Notes: generated from the sequence alone by a model not told the origin. Counted from the first letter of the stretch, positions 43,986-56,042 are shown. The stretch is DNA of 64,000 nucleotides from Corallococcus macrosporus DSM 14697 (GCF_002305895.1 NZ_CP022203.1:4566501-4630500); one strand, 5' to 3'. Numbers and translations are program-made.

Positions 43986-46493
43986 TCAACGCCGGGTGCG
44001 CCAGGTGACCAGCGCGGTGTCCGCTCCACCCGTGGTGAGGGCCTGTCCATCCGGACGCCACGAGACGCCCATGACGGCGCCTTCATGCGCGCCGACCACG
44101 GAGGACTGGAGGTGGCGGTCCTCACGCAGCTCCCACTGGAAGACGAGCTCCGCCCAGCCGCCGCCGGCGAAGCGCTTCCCTTCCGGGCTCCACGCCAGGG
44201 TCCGCTGCTCGGTGGTGTTCGCCGCCTCCGCGACGAGGTTGCCCGTCGCCAGGTCCAGGACGGACACGCCCAGGCGGTCACTGCACGCCACCTGCGTCCC
44301 CTCCGGGCTGAGCGCGGCGGCGGACAGCCTCTCCCTCGGGCCCTCCACGCGTTGGCGCGCCCCCGTCTCCGGGCTCCAGAAGTCCCAGGTCGCGTCGTCA
44401 TGGACGATGACCAACCCCAGGGCGCTCCACCCCAGCGCGACGACCGGGGCGTCCGTCCGCGGGATGTAGAGCAGCTCCGCCCCCGTCCTGATGTCCCAGA
44501 CCTGCACGCCGGTCTGCCTGCCGGTGAGGATGGGATGGGCCCCCGCGACGGCCAGGTACCCTTCTCCACCAGCCGCGTGCAGCGCGACGAATTCGACGCG
44601 AGGCGTCCGCTCCGGGGCCAGCGGCGTCATCTGGAACGGCCCGCTGACCCGGACGCCTGCCGCGGGCTCCCAGATGCTGGCCCGGCCGTCCGCGCCGCCC
44701 GTCGCGAGCCAGGCGCCGCCAGCGTCCCAGCCGAGCGCGAGCACCTCCTGGCCGCCATGCCCGTCCAGCGTCGTCTGGGCCTGGCCGGAGGCGTTCCAGA
44801 GCCGGACCTTGCCGTCGCCTCCCGCCGACGCCACGGTGTGCTCTCCTGGCGCCCAGGCGATGGCATTCACGGCCTTCGCGTGGGTCAGCAGCTCGCGCCG
44901 GTGGGCCCGCGGGGACTGCGCCTCCACGCTGAAGAGGGACACCGCCGCCGGAAGCTCCTCCACCGCGACGAACGACTCCCCATGGGGGTGGAAACGCACG
45001 GCGCCGTAGCCCGTCCCGTTCAGCGGGTCCGCCGGGGGCTCGGAGGCCTCCGCGACGACGGCGCCGGTGGCGACATCGAGGACGACCAGGTTGCGGATCC
45101 GGTCCGACACCACGACCCAGTCCTTCGTCCGGCTCCAATCCAGCCGGGAGGACACGCTCCACGTTCCCGGCCAGGACGCCTCCTGCGCCTGGCTCGCCGT
45201 CCCGTACACCCGGACGTTCCGGTAGCTGCCCACCGCGTAGCGGGCGCCGTCCGGGCTCCAGGCAAAGCTCTCCGCGTTGTCCACCACGAGGGGCGGGCCC
45301 ACGGCGTCCAGCGTGTGGAGCTCCACCTGCCCCTCCTGCACCTCCAGCGCGATGCGCAGCCCATCCGGGCTCCAGTGCAGCTCCTGGACGGTGCGCGTGG
45401 CGCCCAGCGGGGGCCGGCTCTCCGTCCCCGTGGTGGCGTCCCAGAAGCGCACCTCCGCCCCGCCCGTGGCGATGTTGTGGACGGTGGCGAGCTCAGCGCC
45501 GTTCGGCAGCCAGGCCAGCTTCGCCACCGCGCCCGTGTGGGCCTTCCACGTCCGGTAGGGCTCCTCCGTGCCCGGGGAGAACAGGCTCACTCGCCCATCC
45601 GCGAGCCCCACGGCCAGGTCGTCGACCCGCGAGCCCCAGGCCACCGAGCGCAGGGCCGCGCTCTTCATGCGAAGCTCCTGGGACAGGCGTCCCTGGCTCA
45701 CGTTCCAGACGCGCACCACGCCCTGCATGCCCATGGGGTCCAGCACGGCGAGCAGCGTGCCACCGGGCCCCCAGGCCGCGTCACTGGGGCGCCAGGCGCT
45801 GGACTGCCGCCACTCGGCGGCGAGCTCCACCTTCGGCGCGAACCTCGCGGTGCAGCGCCGGTCGGATTCAATCAACATGACGTTGGGGATCGGCTCGGCG
45901 CCACAGCCCAGCCACCCCACGAAGCGCCACCCCGCCGCGGGCTCCACGTCCAGCGCGACGTGGGTCCCCAGGTTGAAGCGCGCCCTGCACGTGCCCGTGC
46001 AGCCCTCGAACCCCGCGGGGGTGCTCCTCACCTGCCCCAGCCCCAGGACGTCCAGCGTGAGCTCCCGCTTCCCGTCATCCGCGGGCGGCGGGGCTTGCAC
46101 GGCGAAGCCCGCATGCTCGGACCAGCCGCCCAACTGGCCGTGCGTGTCGACCGCGCGGCAGCGGGCCGAGAACTCGCCCACCGTCTGGAAGGTCGTCGTC
46201 ACGTCCGCGGCCGTGCCGCTGGGCACGCGCTGGGACACGCCCGTGTCGGCCTTCGCGCGCCCCCAGTCGAACACGTAGGTCAGCGCGTCGCCGTCCGGAT
46301 CCTCGGCGACGCAGCGGAAGGTCCCCGCCACTCCCGAAGTGAACGCCGCGGCGGGCCGCTCGATGCGCGCCGTGCCCGGCGGCTTCGACGTGCGCCCATC
46401 GCCGCCCTCATCAGAACAACCCAACACCGCGCTCATCGCGAGCACGCAGGCCATCCGGGCACGGGTGCCCCGGATAAAAGAACGAACAAACAT
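43986..46493 (-). CDS. Secreted WD40-repeat lipoprotein
   Basis: 835 residues from the ATG at 46493. The open frame runs to 46541, but MFVRSFIRGTRARMACVLAMSAVLGC is a textbook lipoprotein signal with the lipobox AVLGC, so the shorter start is chosen. After the lipidated Cys comes a PKD-like domain (about 35-125, EDPDGDALTYVFDWG), then a short domain resembling divergent InlB B-repeats (about 140-205, with GWRFVGWLGCG), then many WD40 blades to the C-terminus (for example VRVWNVSQG, VRLWNASG, VQVWDIRTG), enough for one large or two propellers. A surface scaffold or binding protein is likely; no enzymatic domain is seen. Ligand unknown. Confidence 0.88.
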   Translation of the reverse strand: MFVRSFIRGTRARMACVLAMSAVLGCSDEGGDGRTSKPPGTARIERPAAAFTSGVAGTFRCVAEDPDGDALTYVFDWGRAKADTGVSQRVPSGTAADVTTTFQTVGEFSARCRAVDTHGQLGGWSEHAGFAVQAPPPADDGKRELTLDVLGLGQVRSTPAGFEGCTGTCRARFNLGTHVALDVEPAAGWRFVGWLGCGAEPIPNVMLIESDRRCTARFAPKVELAAEWRQSSAWRPSDAAWGPGGTLLAVLDPMGMQGVVRVWNVSQGRLSQELRMKSAALRSVAWGSRVDDLAVGLADGRVSLFSPGTEEPYRTWKAHTGAVAKLAWLPNGAELATVHNIATGGAEVRFWDATTGTESRPPLGATRTVQELHWSPDGLRIALEVQEGQVELHTLDAVGPPLVVDNAESFAWSPDGARYAVGSYRNVRVYGTASQAQEASWPGTWSVSSRLDWSRTKDWVVVSDRIRNLVVLDVATGAVVAEASEPPADPLNGTGYGAVRFHPHGESFVAVEELPAAVSLFSVEAQSPRAHRRELLTHAKAVNAIAWAPGEHTVASAGGDGKVRLWNASGQAQTTLDGHGGQEVLALGWDAGGAWLATGGADGRASIWEPAAGVRVSGPFQMTPLAPERTPRVEFVALHAAGGEGYLAVAGAHPILTGRQTGVQVWDIRTGAELLYIPRTDAPVVALGWSALGLVIVHDDATWDFWSPETGARQRVEGPRERLSAAALSPEGTQVACSDRLGVSVLDLATGNLVAEAANTTEQRTLAWSPEGKRFAGGGWAELVFQWELREDRHLQSSVVGAHEGAVMGVSWRPDGQALTTGGADTALVTWRTRR

Positions 46494-46565
46494 GGAATGT
46501 GTCCCCGCGCGCTCGGCCCCGAAGCGCGTAGGGCCCTGCATAGCAGGGGACCTCCTGGAACGGCA

Positions 46566-46597
46566 ACGGCCGGGCCCCCCTTCAGGAACCCGGCCGT
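46566..46597 (-). terminator. Perfect 9-bp hairpin after rpsA
   Basis: Bases 46566-46574 and 46589-46597 form a perfect 9-bp stem with a 14-base loop, 29 bases past the rpsA stop. No T-run. Likely terminator for rpsA. Confidence 0.55.
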
Positions 46598-46626
46598 CTC
46601 GCCGTGTTGGCGCGTGCGGCTGAAGA

Positions 46627-48339
<1,713 letters not shown>

Positions 48340-48778
48340 GAAATGGAAGTCCTTTGAAACCGGTACAACTGCCCCCTGATGGTGGTTTTTCCGTCGCGGC
48401 CTGCGGGGAGCAGCGGGCCAGGACGTTCGTCCTCCTCATTGAGGACTTGATTTGATGGAAGCCGCGCACCCTAGACACCGGTGATTCCGGTAGTCAAGCG
48501 AGCTCGTGCCCCCTGTGCTGTTGAGTGGATGTCCTACCCCGGAAAAGTCAATGCTCCGGTTCGGCGTCCGCCCTGCTGGAATCCAGGCGGGAGGGCGTGG
48601 AAACCCGGCCGTGCGGACCCTGGCTCCTAGTTAAGAACGCCTGCCCCGCCGTGCAGCCCCGCCCCGGAGGACGCCCACCCCCAGCTTGGGGGCCGAACAA
48701 GCGGACAAGGGCCCGGAATTCCAGGGGGCGCACCGGGCCACCTCCAACCGCTGGCGGCCCCGGGCCTCTTCCCGGCCC
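48340..48778. other. 439-base intergenic region: rpsA leader, promoter and end of the beta-oxidation operon
   Basis: No gene seen. From right to left: a GC hairpin just past the acyl-CoA dehydrogenase stop (about 48754-48776, imperfect stem, no T-run), an uninformative stretch, the rpsA promoter (48468-48497), then a leader of about 120 bases with small inverted repeats (48421-48432 and 48431-48444). S1 leaders in other bacteria are often autoregulated by S1 binding; whether this one is cannot be told. Confidence 0.6.
48468..48497 (-). promoter_or_regulatory. rpsA promoter
   Basis: On the - strand: -35 TTGACT (48492-48497), 18-base spacer, -10 TAGGGT (48468-48473). A near-consensus housekeeping -35 with a typical myxobacterial-style -10. 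The predicted start is near 48460, about 120 bases before the rpsA ATG. Confidence 0.6.
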
Positions 48779-49924
48779 TCAGGCCAGGAGCTTGAAGCTC
48801 TCGCGGGCAATCACCATCCGCTGCACCTCGCTGGTGCCCTCATAGATGGTCTGCACGCGGGCGTCGCGGAAGTACCGCTCCACCGGGAACTCGTCGATGT
48901 AGCCGTAGCCGCCGTGAATCTGTACGGCCTTGTCGGCCACCTTGTTGCTCATCTCGCTGGCGAACAGCTTCGCCATGGAGGCCTCGCGGGAGAACGGCTG
49001 TCCCTTCTCCTTCATGGTCGCCGCGCGCAGCGTCAGCAGCTCCGCCGCGTCCAACTGCGTCTTCATGTCCGCCAGCATGAAGCGCGGCCCCTGGAATTCG
49101 GCGATGGGCTGACCGAAGGCCTCGCGCTCCTTCGCGTAGGCCACGGCGGCCTCGAGCGCCGCGCGGCCCACCCCGCAGGCCTGCGCCGCGATGCCAATGC
49201 GCCCGCCGTCCAGGGCCACCATCGCCAGCCTGAAGCCCTGCCCTTCCGCCCCCAGCAGGTTCTCCGCGGGGATCTCGCAGTCCTCGAACGTGAGCGACAC
49301 CGTGTTCGAGGAGCGCAGGCCCATCTTGTCCTCGTGCTTGCCGATGATGAGCCCCTTCGTCCCGCCCTCGACGATGAAGCACGACAGGCCCTTGTTGCCG
49401 GTGTTGGCCGTGCGCGCCCACACCACCATCACCCCCGCGTGCGCGCCGGAGGTGATCCACTGCTTGCTGCCGTTGAGGACCCACGTGTCCCCGCGCCGCA
49501 CCGCAGTGGTGCGCAGCGCGCCCGGGTCGGAGCCGGCGTGGGGCTCGGACAGCGCGAACGAGCCCGCGATAGCCTCTCCGGAGGCCAGGCGCGTCACGTA
49601 CTTCTCCCGCTGCGCCTCCGTGCCAAACGCGTTGATGAGCTCGCCGCACATGTTGGTGACGGCCATTGCCACCGACGTGGACGCGTCCGCCGCGGCCATC
49701 TCCATCATCGCCAGCGCGTACGCCACGACGCCGGCCTCCGAGCCGCCGTAGCGGGCCGGGAGATTCACCCCCAGCAGGCCCAGCTCGCCCAGCTGCTTGA
49801 AGAGGTCCGTGGGGAAGCGCTCCTCGCGGTCCAGGGTCCGGGCCAGGGGCGCCACGCGCTCCCGGGCGAACTTGCGCGCGGTGTCGCGGATGAGGGTCTG
49901 CGTCTCGGTGAGCTCGAGGTTCAC
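48779..49924 (-). CDS. Acyl-CoA dehydrogenase (copy 1)
   Basis: 381 residues, standard length. FAD enzyme for the first beta-oxidation step; passes electrons to ETF. FAD/substrate motifs FALSEPHAGSDPGALRT and WVLNGSKQWITSGAHAG are present; the catalytic base is the Glu of IYEGTSEVQ near the C-terminus, the position used in short-chain enzymes. Last gene of the beta-oxidation operon, 10 bases after the AgmX-like gene. It shares the fold and much sequence with the second copy upstream but is clearly diverged, so the two may take different chain lengths or branched substrates. Confidence 0.94.
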   Translation of the reverse strand: MNLELTETQTLIRDTARKFARERVAPLARTLDREERFPTDLFKQLGELGLLGVNLPARYGGSEAGVVAYALAMMEMAAADASTSVAMAVTNMCGELINAFGTEAQREKYVTRLASGEAIAGSFALSEPHAGSDPGALRTTAVRRGDTWVLNGSKQWITSGAHAGVMVVWARTANTGNKGLSCFIVEGGTKGLIIGKHEDKMGLRSSNTVSLTFEDCEIPAENLLGAEGQGFRLAMVALDGGRIGIAAQACGVGRAALEAAVAYAKEREAFGQPIAEFQGPRFMLADMKTQLDAAELLTLRAATMKEKGQPFSREASMAKLFASEMSNKVADKAVQIHGGYGYIDEFPVERYFRDARVQTIYEGTSEVQRMVIARESFKLLA

Positions 49925-49934
49925 GGGGGCTGTC

Positions 49935-50369
49935 CTACTCGATGGCCTTGAGGTTGAACGGATACTCGATGGGGTGGTCCGCGCCGTCCGGAGGCTTGGG
50001 GAAGGTCATGGACGACAGGACGGCCTCCACACAGTCGTGAAGGTTGGGGTCCTTCAGCGTGCTGGCCTTCCTCACCACCTTGGCGTCCTTCACCAGCCCG
50101 TTGGCGTCGATGGTGAAGGTCGTCATCAGCCGGCCCTGCACCGTCGCGTCCTTCTCCGCCATGTAGTCCTCGTAGCACTCCTGGATGCGGCGCTGGTGGT
50201 GCTGGACGACCTGGCGGATGGAGTCCGGGGTGAAGGGCAGCCGCTCGACGTCCGGCCCGTCGCGCTTCGCGGGGACGGGTTTGCCGCCCGTGGGGGCCTT
50301 CTGGGGGGCGCCCTGCGCGAGCGCCACCGCCGAGGCCAGGACAACTGCGGAGAGAAGCGCTCGCGTCAT
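49935..50369 (-). CDS. Secreted AgmX/PglI C-terminal-domain protein
   Basis: 144 residues from the ATG at 50369 (MTRALLSAVVLASAVALAQG), which gives a clean signal peptide; the open frame runs further upstream but only as a shadow of the dehydrogenase gene. The mature part has the pattern of the myxobacterial AgmX/PglI C-terminal domain, related to the TonB C-terminal fold: VVQHHQRRIQECYEDYM, then GRLMTTFTIDANGLVKDAKV and a DCVEAVLSSMTFPKP ending. Such domains are periplasmic and often found in motility or trafficking proteins. It sits between two acyl-CoA dehydrogenase genes, 5 bases after one and 10 bases before the other. Why a periplasmic protein lies in a beta-oxidation operon is unclear. 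Confidence 0.85.
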   Translation of the reverse strand: MTRALLSAVVLASAVALAQGAPQKAPTGGKPVPAKRDGPDVERLPFTPDSIRQVVQHHQRRIQECYEDYMAEKDATVQGRLMTTFTIDANGLVKDAKVVRKASTLKDPNLHDCVEAVLSSMTFPKPPDGADHPIEYPFNLKAIE

Positions 50370-50374
50370 GACGG

Positions 50375-51517
<1,143 letters not shown>

Positions 51518-51591
51518 GGAACCTCCATAATATGAGGGGCTTCCCTCTGGAACAGCGAAGACGCGGCGCGCGCGCGGAAGCGCGCCGTGGA

Positions 51592-52221
51592 CTACCGGTG
51601 AGACACCGTCCGGTCGCCTGAGACCCGGGATTCCCCGGGACTACCCAGGAACATGTTGAGGGGCACCGTGACGTCGAGGCTGACGTCCAGCCGGTTCCCC
51701 TCCCCCGTCCATGCCCGCCGCGCGACCACGGACAGGGTCCACGGCACCGTGTGGCGGTGCCGCTCGATGAAGTCATAGGACAACCCCAGCCCGGCCACGC
51801 CCCCCGAGCCGTCCCGCCCCCACAACCCCGCGCCTTCGGCCAACAGTCCGAAGCGCGCTGCGTCGGGAAACGCATACACCCGTGCCCCGGCGAGCATCCG
51901 GAAGGCCTTCGTTCCCAGCCGGAGCTGCGGCTCCAGGAACGGCGACACCACCAGCGTGGGCCCCGGCACGTCCAGCGGCGGCAGGGCCCACGGATGGAGG
52001 GGCCAGGACAACACCCAGCCCTCCCGGGCCTGGGGCCCCCACTCGTAGCGGACGTCGGGGAGGAGCGGCTCCAGGAAGCAGCCCGTGTAGATGCACAGGG
52101 TGCGTTTCCAGGACACCAGGACGGGGGCCCGGCCGTCCTCCGCCCCATCGTCCTCCGAGGCCCGGGCCGGCGCGGCGGCCAGGAGACACACCAGCACTCC
52201 CCCGGCCGCGAGCCCCTTCAC
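51592..52221 (-). CDS. Secreted protein of unknown function
   Basis: 209 residues with a signal peptide (cleavage after ARA, about residue 21). Two Cys in LCIYTGCFLEP may form a disulfide. The rest alternates hydrophobic and polar residues, with segments such as MLAGARVYAF and GGVAGLGLSYDF that look like transmembrane beta strands; a small outer-membrane or periplasmic beta protein is possible. No family recognised. It sits between crotonase (4 bases upstream) and an acyl-CoA dehydrogenase gene, so it is probably expressed with them. Confidence 0.75.
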   Translation of the reverse strand: MKGLAAGGVLVCLLAAAPARASEDDGAEDGRAPVLVSWKRTLCIYTGCFLEPLLPDVRYEWGPQAREGWVLSWPLHPWALPPLDVPGPTLVVSPFLEPQLRLGTKAFRMLAGARVYAFPDAARFGLLAEGAGLWGRDGSGGVAGLGLSYDFIERHRHTVPWTLSVVARRAWTGEGNRLDVSLDVTVPLNMFLGSPGESRVSGDRTVSHR

Positions 52222-52225
52222 CGCG

Positions 52226-53002
52226 CTACTTCCCGGTGAAGGTCGCGGTGCGCTTCTCCAGGAAGGCCTTCATGCCCTCGCGCTGGTCGGCGGAGCCGAA
52301 CAGGTCTCCGAAGGCCTTGCGCTCGAGCTCGTTGGCGGCGCGCAGGTCCTGGTCGGCGCCGGCCTCGATGACCTGCTTGGCCTTGGCGATGGCCAGCGGG
52401 CTGTTCTTGAGCATCTTCTCCGCCACCGCGCGGCAGTGCGCCAGCAGGCCCTCCGCGGGGAAGACCTCCAGCACCATGCCAAGCTCCTTCGCCTTGGCCG
52501 CGTCGATGCGGTCGCCGGTGAAGATGAGCTCCTTGGCGCGGGCGCGGCCCACCACGCGGGTGAGGCGCTGGGTGCCGCCGAAGCCGGGGATGACGCCCAG
52601 GCCCACCTCCGGCAGGCCGAGCTTCGCCTTCTCGGAGGCGTAGATGAAGTCACACGCCAGGGCCAGCTCGGAGCCGCCGCCCAGCGCGAAGCCGTTCACC
52701 GCCGCGATGGTGGGGATGGGCAGGGCCTCCAGCGCGGCCATGACCCGGTGCCCCAGGGCGCCGAACTCCTGGGCCTGCGCGTCGGTGAGCGCGGCCATCT
52801 CCGCGATGTCCGCGCCCGCGACGAAGGCCTTCTCGCCGCCGCCGGTGACGATGAGGACGCGCACGTCCGCGGGCAGCGACTTCAGCGCGGACTCGAGCTC
52901 CTGCAGCGTCTTCGTGTTGAGGGCGTTGAGCGCCTTGGGACGGTCGATGAAGAGGGTCGCGATGGCGCCCTCCTGCTCCAGCCGGATGTTCTCGTAGGCC
53001 AT
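52226..53002 (-). CDS. Enoyl-CoA hydratase (crotonase)
   Basis: 258 residues, typical length. Adds water to trans-2-enoyl-CoA, second step of beta-oxidation. Oxyanion-hole motifs AFVAGADIAEM and NGFALGGGSELALACD; both catalytic glutamates are seen, in GGGSELAL and in LPEVGLGVIPGFGG. It follows the 3-hydroxyacyl-CoA dehydrogenase gene by 43 bases on the same strand. The pair performs consecutive steps of the same pathway. Confidence 0.95.
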   Translation of the reverse strand: MAYENIRLEQEGAIATLFIDRPKALNALNTKTLQELESALKSLPADVRVLIVTGGGEKAFVAGADIAEMAALTDAQAQEFGALGHRVMAALEALPIPTIAAVNGFALGGGSELALACDFIYASEKAKLGLPEVGLGVIPGFGGTQRLTRVVGRARAKELIFTGDRIDAAKAKELGMVLEVFPAEGLLAHCRAVAEKMLKNSPLAIAKAKQVIEAGADQDLRAANELERKAFGDLFGSADQREGMKAFLEKRTATFTGK

Positions 53003-53045
53003 GTTCGAGGCTCCTGGGGTGGGAGTGGGTAACCGCGCGGGGCGC

Positions 53046-53894
53046 TCAGTACTTGTAGAAGCCGCGGCCGTTCTTCTTGCCGTACCAGCCGGCCTCCACG
53101 TACTGCCGCAGCAGGGGGCTGGGGCGGTACTTGGGGTCCCCCAGGCCCTTGTGGAGCACCTCGGCGATGTAGAGGACGGTGTCCAGGCCGATGAAGTCCG
53201 CGAGCTGGAGCGGGCCCATGGGCTGGTTGGTGCCCAGCTTCATCGCGGTGTCGATGTCCTCCACGGAGCCCAGGCCCTCCATGACGGCGAAGCAGGCCTC
53301 GTTGAGCATGGGGATGAGGATGCGGTTGACGATGAAGCCCGGGTAGTCCTTGGACACCACGGTCGTCTTGCCCATCTTCTCCGCCAGGGCGCGCGTGGTG
53401 TTGTACGTCTCATCGGACGTGGCGGCGCCGCGGATGATCTCCACGAGCTGCATCACCGGCACCGGGTTCATGAAGTGCATGCCGATGACGGACTCGGGGC
53501 GCTTCGTGTACGCGGCGATGCGGGTGATGGGGATGGACGACGTGTTGGTGGCGAGCACGCCGCCCGGGCGGACCACCTCAGCCAGGTCCAGGAAGATGCC
53601 GCGCTTGAGGCCCTCGCTCTCCGTCACGGCCTCCACGCCGAAGTCCACGTCCTTGACGTCGGTCACCTTGTTCGCGGTGTGGAGGTTGGCCTCGGCGGCT
53701 TGCTGCTTCGCCGCGTCCAGCTTGCCCTTCTCCACCAGCTTCTTCAGCCCGCCGCGGATGCGGTCGGCGCCCTTGGCGAGCCCCTCCTTGGAGACGTCCA
53801 CCAGCGTGACGCGGAGGCCCGCGACCAGCGCCACCTGCGCGATGCCCGCGCCCATCTGCCCTGCCCCGACGACGACAATGTGTTCCGTTGCCAT
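53046..53894 (-). CDS. 3-hydroxybutyryl-CoA dehydrogenase
   Basis: 282 residues, the length of stand-alone short-chain enzymes of this family. NAD(P)-dependent oxidation of 3-hydroxyacyl-CoA. N-terminal Rossmann motif [20 protein letters not shown] and [11 protein letters not shown] hold the active-site Ser, His and Asn; the C-terminal helical domain ends in [13 protein letters not shown]. First gene of the beta-oxidation operon. A ribosome site (AGAGGTG) lies about 10 bases before the ATG, and a promoter candidate lies just upstream. Confidence 0.95.
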   Translation of the reverse strand: MATEHIVVVGAGQMGAGIAQVALVAGLRVTLVDVSKEGLAKGADRIRGGLKKLVEKGKLDAAKQQAAEANLHTANKVTDVKDVDFGVEAVTESEGLKRGIFLDLAEVVRPGGVLATNTSSIPITRIAAYTKRPESVIGMHFMNPVPVMQLVEIIRGAATSDETYNTTRALAEKMGKTTVVSKDYPGFIVNRILIPMLNEACFAVMEGLGSVEDIDTAMKLGTNQPMGPLQLADFIGLDTVLYIAEVLHKGLGDPKYRPSPLLRQYVEAGWYGKKNGRGFYKY

Positions 53895-53936
53895 GGCGTG
53901 TACGCACCTCTTGGGTCGGAAAGAGTGAAGAACGGC

Positions 53937-53974
53937 GTGCGGGCGGCCTTAGCCCACACCCCCGGAGCGGTCAA
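53937..53974 (-). promoter_or_regulatory. Promoter of the beta-oxidation operon, overlapping a hairpin
   Basis: On the - strand: -35 TTGACC (53969-53974), 17-base spacer, -10 TAAGGC (53946-53951). The -35 overlaps the stop codon of the upstream gene. A stem at 53937-53944 with 53952-53959 (one mismatch, 7-base loop) lies over the -10 and could also end the upstream transcript. Both readings are modest. Confidence 0.4.
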
Positions 53975-54378
53975 CGAACTGCGGCGGGCAACTGGAGCTG
54001 CTGGACGATGTAGCGGTCCTCGCCCGCCACGAGCAGCGTCTCCAGTCGCACACGGGCGTCGCTGCCCTCACGTTTCACGAAGAGCGCCGCGTCCCAGGTG
54101 CCCTCGGGCAGGTCCACCTTGTAGTTCAGCTCCGGCGGTGGCCCGGATGGGAAGAAGCGCTCCTCGCGCTTGAGGAGCTGGCCTTCCTGGTCGGAGATCT
54201 GCAGGTCCACGGCGCGCACGGAGGCCCAGCCCGGTCCGGACAACTGGAACGCGAGGTCGCGCTCGGGCGTGCCCGTCACCTGCCAGAGGTAGAGGCCCAG
54301 GCCCGCGAGCAGCAACAGCGGCAGCCGCTTCGCCAGCGCGCTCTTGCGTTCATCCCGGCGCGGCGCCGACGCGTCCAC
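53971..54378 (-). CDS. Membrane-anchored protein of unknown function
   Basis: 135 residues. A basic N-terminus precedes one membrane helix (about 19-37, LPLLLLAGLGLYLW); the rest should be periplasmic and looks like a small beta-sandwich (DLQISDQEGQLL, YKVDLPEGTWDAALFV). No family recognised. Two bases separate it from the upstream gene, and that in turn lies 16 bases after mrp, so it is the third gene of the mrp operon. Confidence 0.75.
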   Translation of the reverse strand: MDASAPRRDERKSALAKRLPLLLLAGLGLYLWQVTGTPERDLAFQLSGPGWASVRAVDLQISDQEGQLLKREERFFPSGPPPELNYKVDLPEGTWDAALFVKREGSDARVRLETLLVAGEDRYIVQQLQLPAAVR

Positions 54379-54380
54379 CG

Positions 54381-54884
54381 TTACTCCTTCTTGGTGCGCT
54401 TGGCGCCGGGGCGCTTCGCGTTGAGCTCGGAGATGACCACGCTGGGCGTGGCGGACCGGCGGGAGGTCTTCGCGGGGGCCTCGGGCTCGGAGGGCTTCTC
54501 CTCCTTCTCCGGAGGCACCAGGCGGATCTGCGCCTTGATCTCCACCGTCATGCCGGACATGAGCTTGAGGAACTCGTCGCGCAGCTTCTCCGACTGGAGG
54601 AAGCGGCGGAGCTCCTCGGTGACGGCGCGCGTCACCTCGTCCTTGGTCTTCTCGGCCTGGCCCAGGATGAAGCCCAGGGCCTCCTTGGGGAGCTTGAGCT
54701 GGCCGGCGAGGTTGCGGATGCCCTCCTCGGTCATGAAGAGGGCACCCAGGCCGGCCACGGCCATGCGGCGGACGAACTCCGGAACGAAGCCCGCGGGCCC
54801 GTTGGAGCCACTGCCTCGGCCCTGCCGTTCGTCATCGTCGAGCAGCGGGTCGGGCGGGAAATCGTCGTTGCCGGCCGGGGCCAT
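54381..54884 (-). CDS. Protein of unknown function, possibly phasin-like
   Basis: 167 residues. A Gly/Asp-rich N-terminus (1-30) is followed by a helical central part with FLQSEKLRDEFLKLMSGMTVEIKAQIRLVP, and then a basic, Pro/Lys-rich tail. The middle faintly recalls phasin or polyhydroxyalkanoate-associated helices, but this is a weak impression. No signal peptide. It lies directly after mrp and before the membrane protein gene. Confidence 0.7.
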   Translation of the reverse strand: MAPAGNDDFPPDPLLDDDERQGRGSGSNGPAGFVPEFVRRMAVAGLGALFMTEEGIRNLAGQLKLPKEALGFILGQAEKTKDEVTRAVTEELRRFLQSEKLRDEFLKLMSGMTVEIKAQIRLVPPEKEEKPSEPEAPAKTSRRSATPSVVISELNAKRPGAKRTKKE

Positions 54885-54900
54885 GATGTCTCCTCGGTGG

Positions 54901-55986
54901 TTAGCGGGCCTGCATCACCGGCAGCGGCATGCTCTTGGCGCTCTGGGCGGACACGCGCCCCGCGACGTTCCGCGCGACGTCCTGGAAGGCCTTGGCCTCC
55001 GGGCTGTCCTTGGCGCCCACGACCACCGGGACGCCGGAGTCTCCAGACACCCGCACCTTCAGGTCCAGCGGGATTTCGCCGAGGAATGGAATCCCGAACA
55101 TCTGCGCGGCCTTCTGGCCGCCGCCGTGGTTGAAGATGGGCGTGGCGTGCGAGCAGTTCGGGCAGACGAACTGGCTCATGTTCTCCACGATGCCCAGCAC
55201 GGGGATGTGGACCTTGTCGAACATCTGCTTGGCGCGCACCACGTCGGCCAGCGCCACGTCCTGCGGCGTGGTGACGAGCACGGCGCCCGCGGCGCGGACG
55301 GACTGGGACAGCGTGAGGGCCACGTCGCCAGTGCCGGGAGGCAGGTCGAGGACGAGGTAGTCCAGCTCGCCCCAGTTCACGTCCCGGACGAGCTGCATCA
55401 GCGCGCCGTGGAGCATGGGGCCGCGCCAGATGAGCGCCTGGTCCGCCTCCACGAGGAAGCCGATGGACATCACCTTGAGGCCGTGGGCCTCCAGCGGGTT
55501 GAGCGACTTGCCGTCCGGGCTGACGGGGCGCTTGTCGCCCAGGCCCGTCATCAGGGGGACGGAGGGGCCGTAGAAGTCCGCGTCGAGCAGGCCCACCTTG
55601 GCGCCGTGCTGGGCCAGGGCGGTGGCGAGGTTGACGGCGACGGTGGACTTGCCCACCCCGCCCTTCCCCGCGCCCACGAGGATGATGTTCTTCACCTTGG
55701 GGAGCAGCGCGCCGCCGGGCATGCCGCCACCAGCCGCGCGGACCTGGGCGCCCCACTCGATGTCGAAGGACTTGAGGCCGGGGACGGCCTTGAGCGCGGC
55801 CTCGGCGTCGGCCTGGATCTTCCCCTTCATGGGGCAGGCGGGCGTGGTGAGCTCGATCTTGAGTTTCGCGGTGTCGCCGCTGACGCGGATGTCCTTCACC
55901 ATTCCCGCCTTCACGAGGTCGACGTGGAGTTCGGGATCCATCACCTTCGACATCGCGCTGAGGATGTCGGCCTGGGTAACGCTCAT
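54901..55986 (-). CDS. apbC: Mrp/ApbC-family iron-sulfur cluster carrier ATPase
   Basis: 361 residues from the ATG at 55986 (MSVTQADILSAMSKVMDPEL). The frame is open to 56070, but that region carries the promoter, so the shorter start is right. Domains: MIP18/DUF59 (1-80), then a P-loop ATPase with Walker A GKGGVGKS (107-114), switch motifs (LLDADFYGPS, LDLPPGTGD) and CPNC in QFVCPNCSH, the cluster-binding Cys pair. Mrp proteins carry 4Fe-4S clusters to target enzymes. First gene of an operon with two proteins of unknown function. Confidence 0.94.
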   Translation of the reverse strand: MSVTQADILSAMSKVMDPELHVDLVKAGMVKDIRVSGDTAKLKIELTTPACPMKGKIQADAEAALKAVPGLKSFDIEWGAQVRAAGGGMPGGALLPKVKNIILVGAGKGGVGKSTVAVNLATALAQHGAKVGLLDADFYGPSVPLMTGLGDKRPVSPDGKSLNPLEAHGLKVMSIGFLVEADQALIWRGPMLHGALMQLVRDVNWGELDYLVLDLPPGTGDVALTLSQSVRAAGAVLVTTPQDVALADVVRAKQMFDKVHIPVLGIVENMSQFVCPNCSHATPIFNHGGGQKAAQMFGIPFLGEIPLDLKVRVSGDSGVPVVVGAKDSPEAKAFQDVARNVAGRVSAQSAKSMPLPVMQAR

Positions 55987-56042
55987 CAGGACACCTGAAA
56001 CCTTTTGGAAAACGGGCGGTTGTAAGCCGCCAACGGGCGCGG

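Noticed and set aside
46494-46541. Longer start for the WD40 lipoprotein
   Set aside because: It would bury the lipoprotein signal behind 16 residues.
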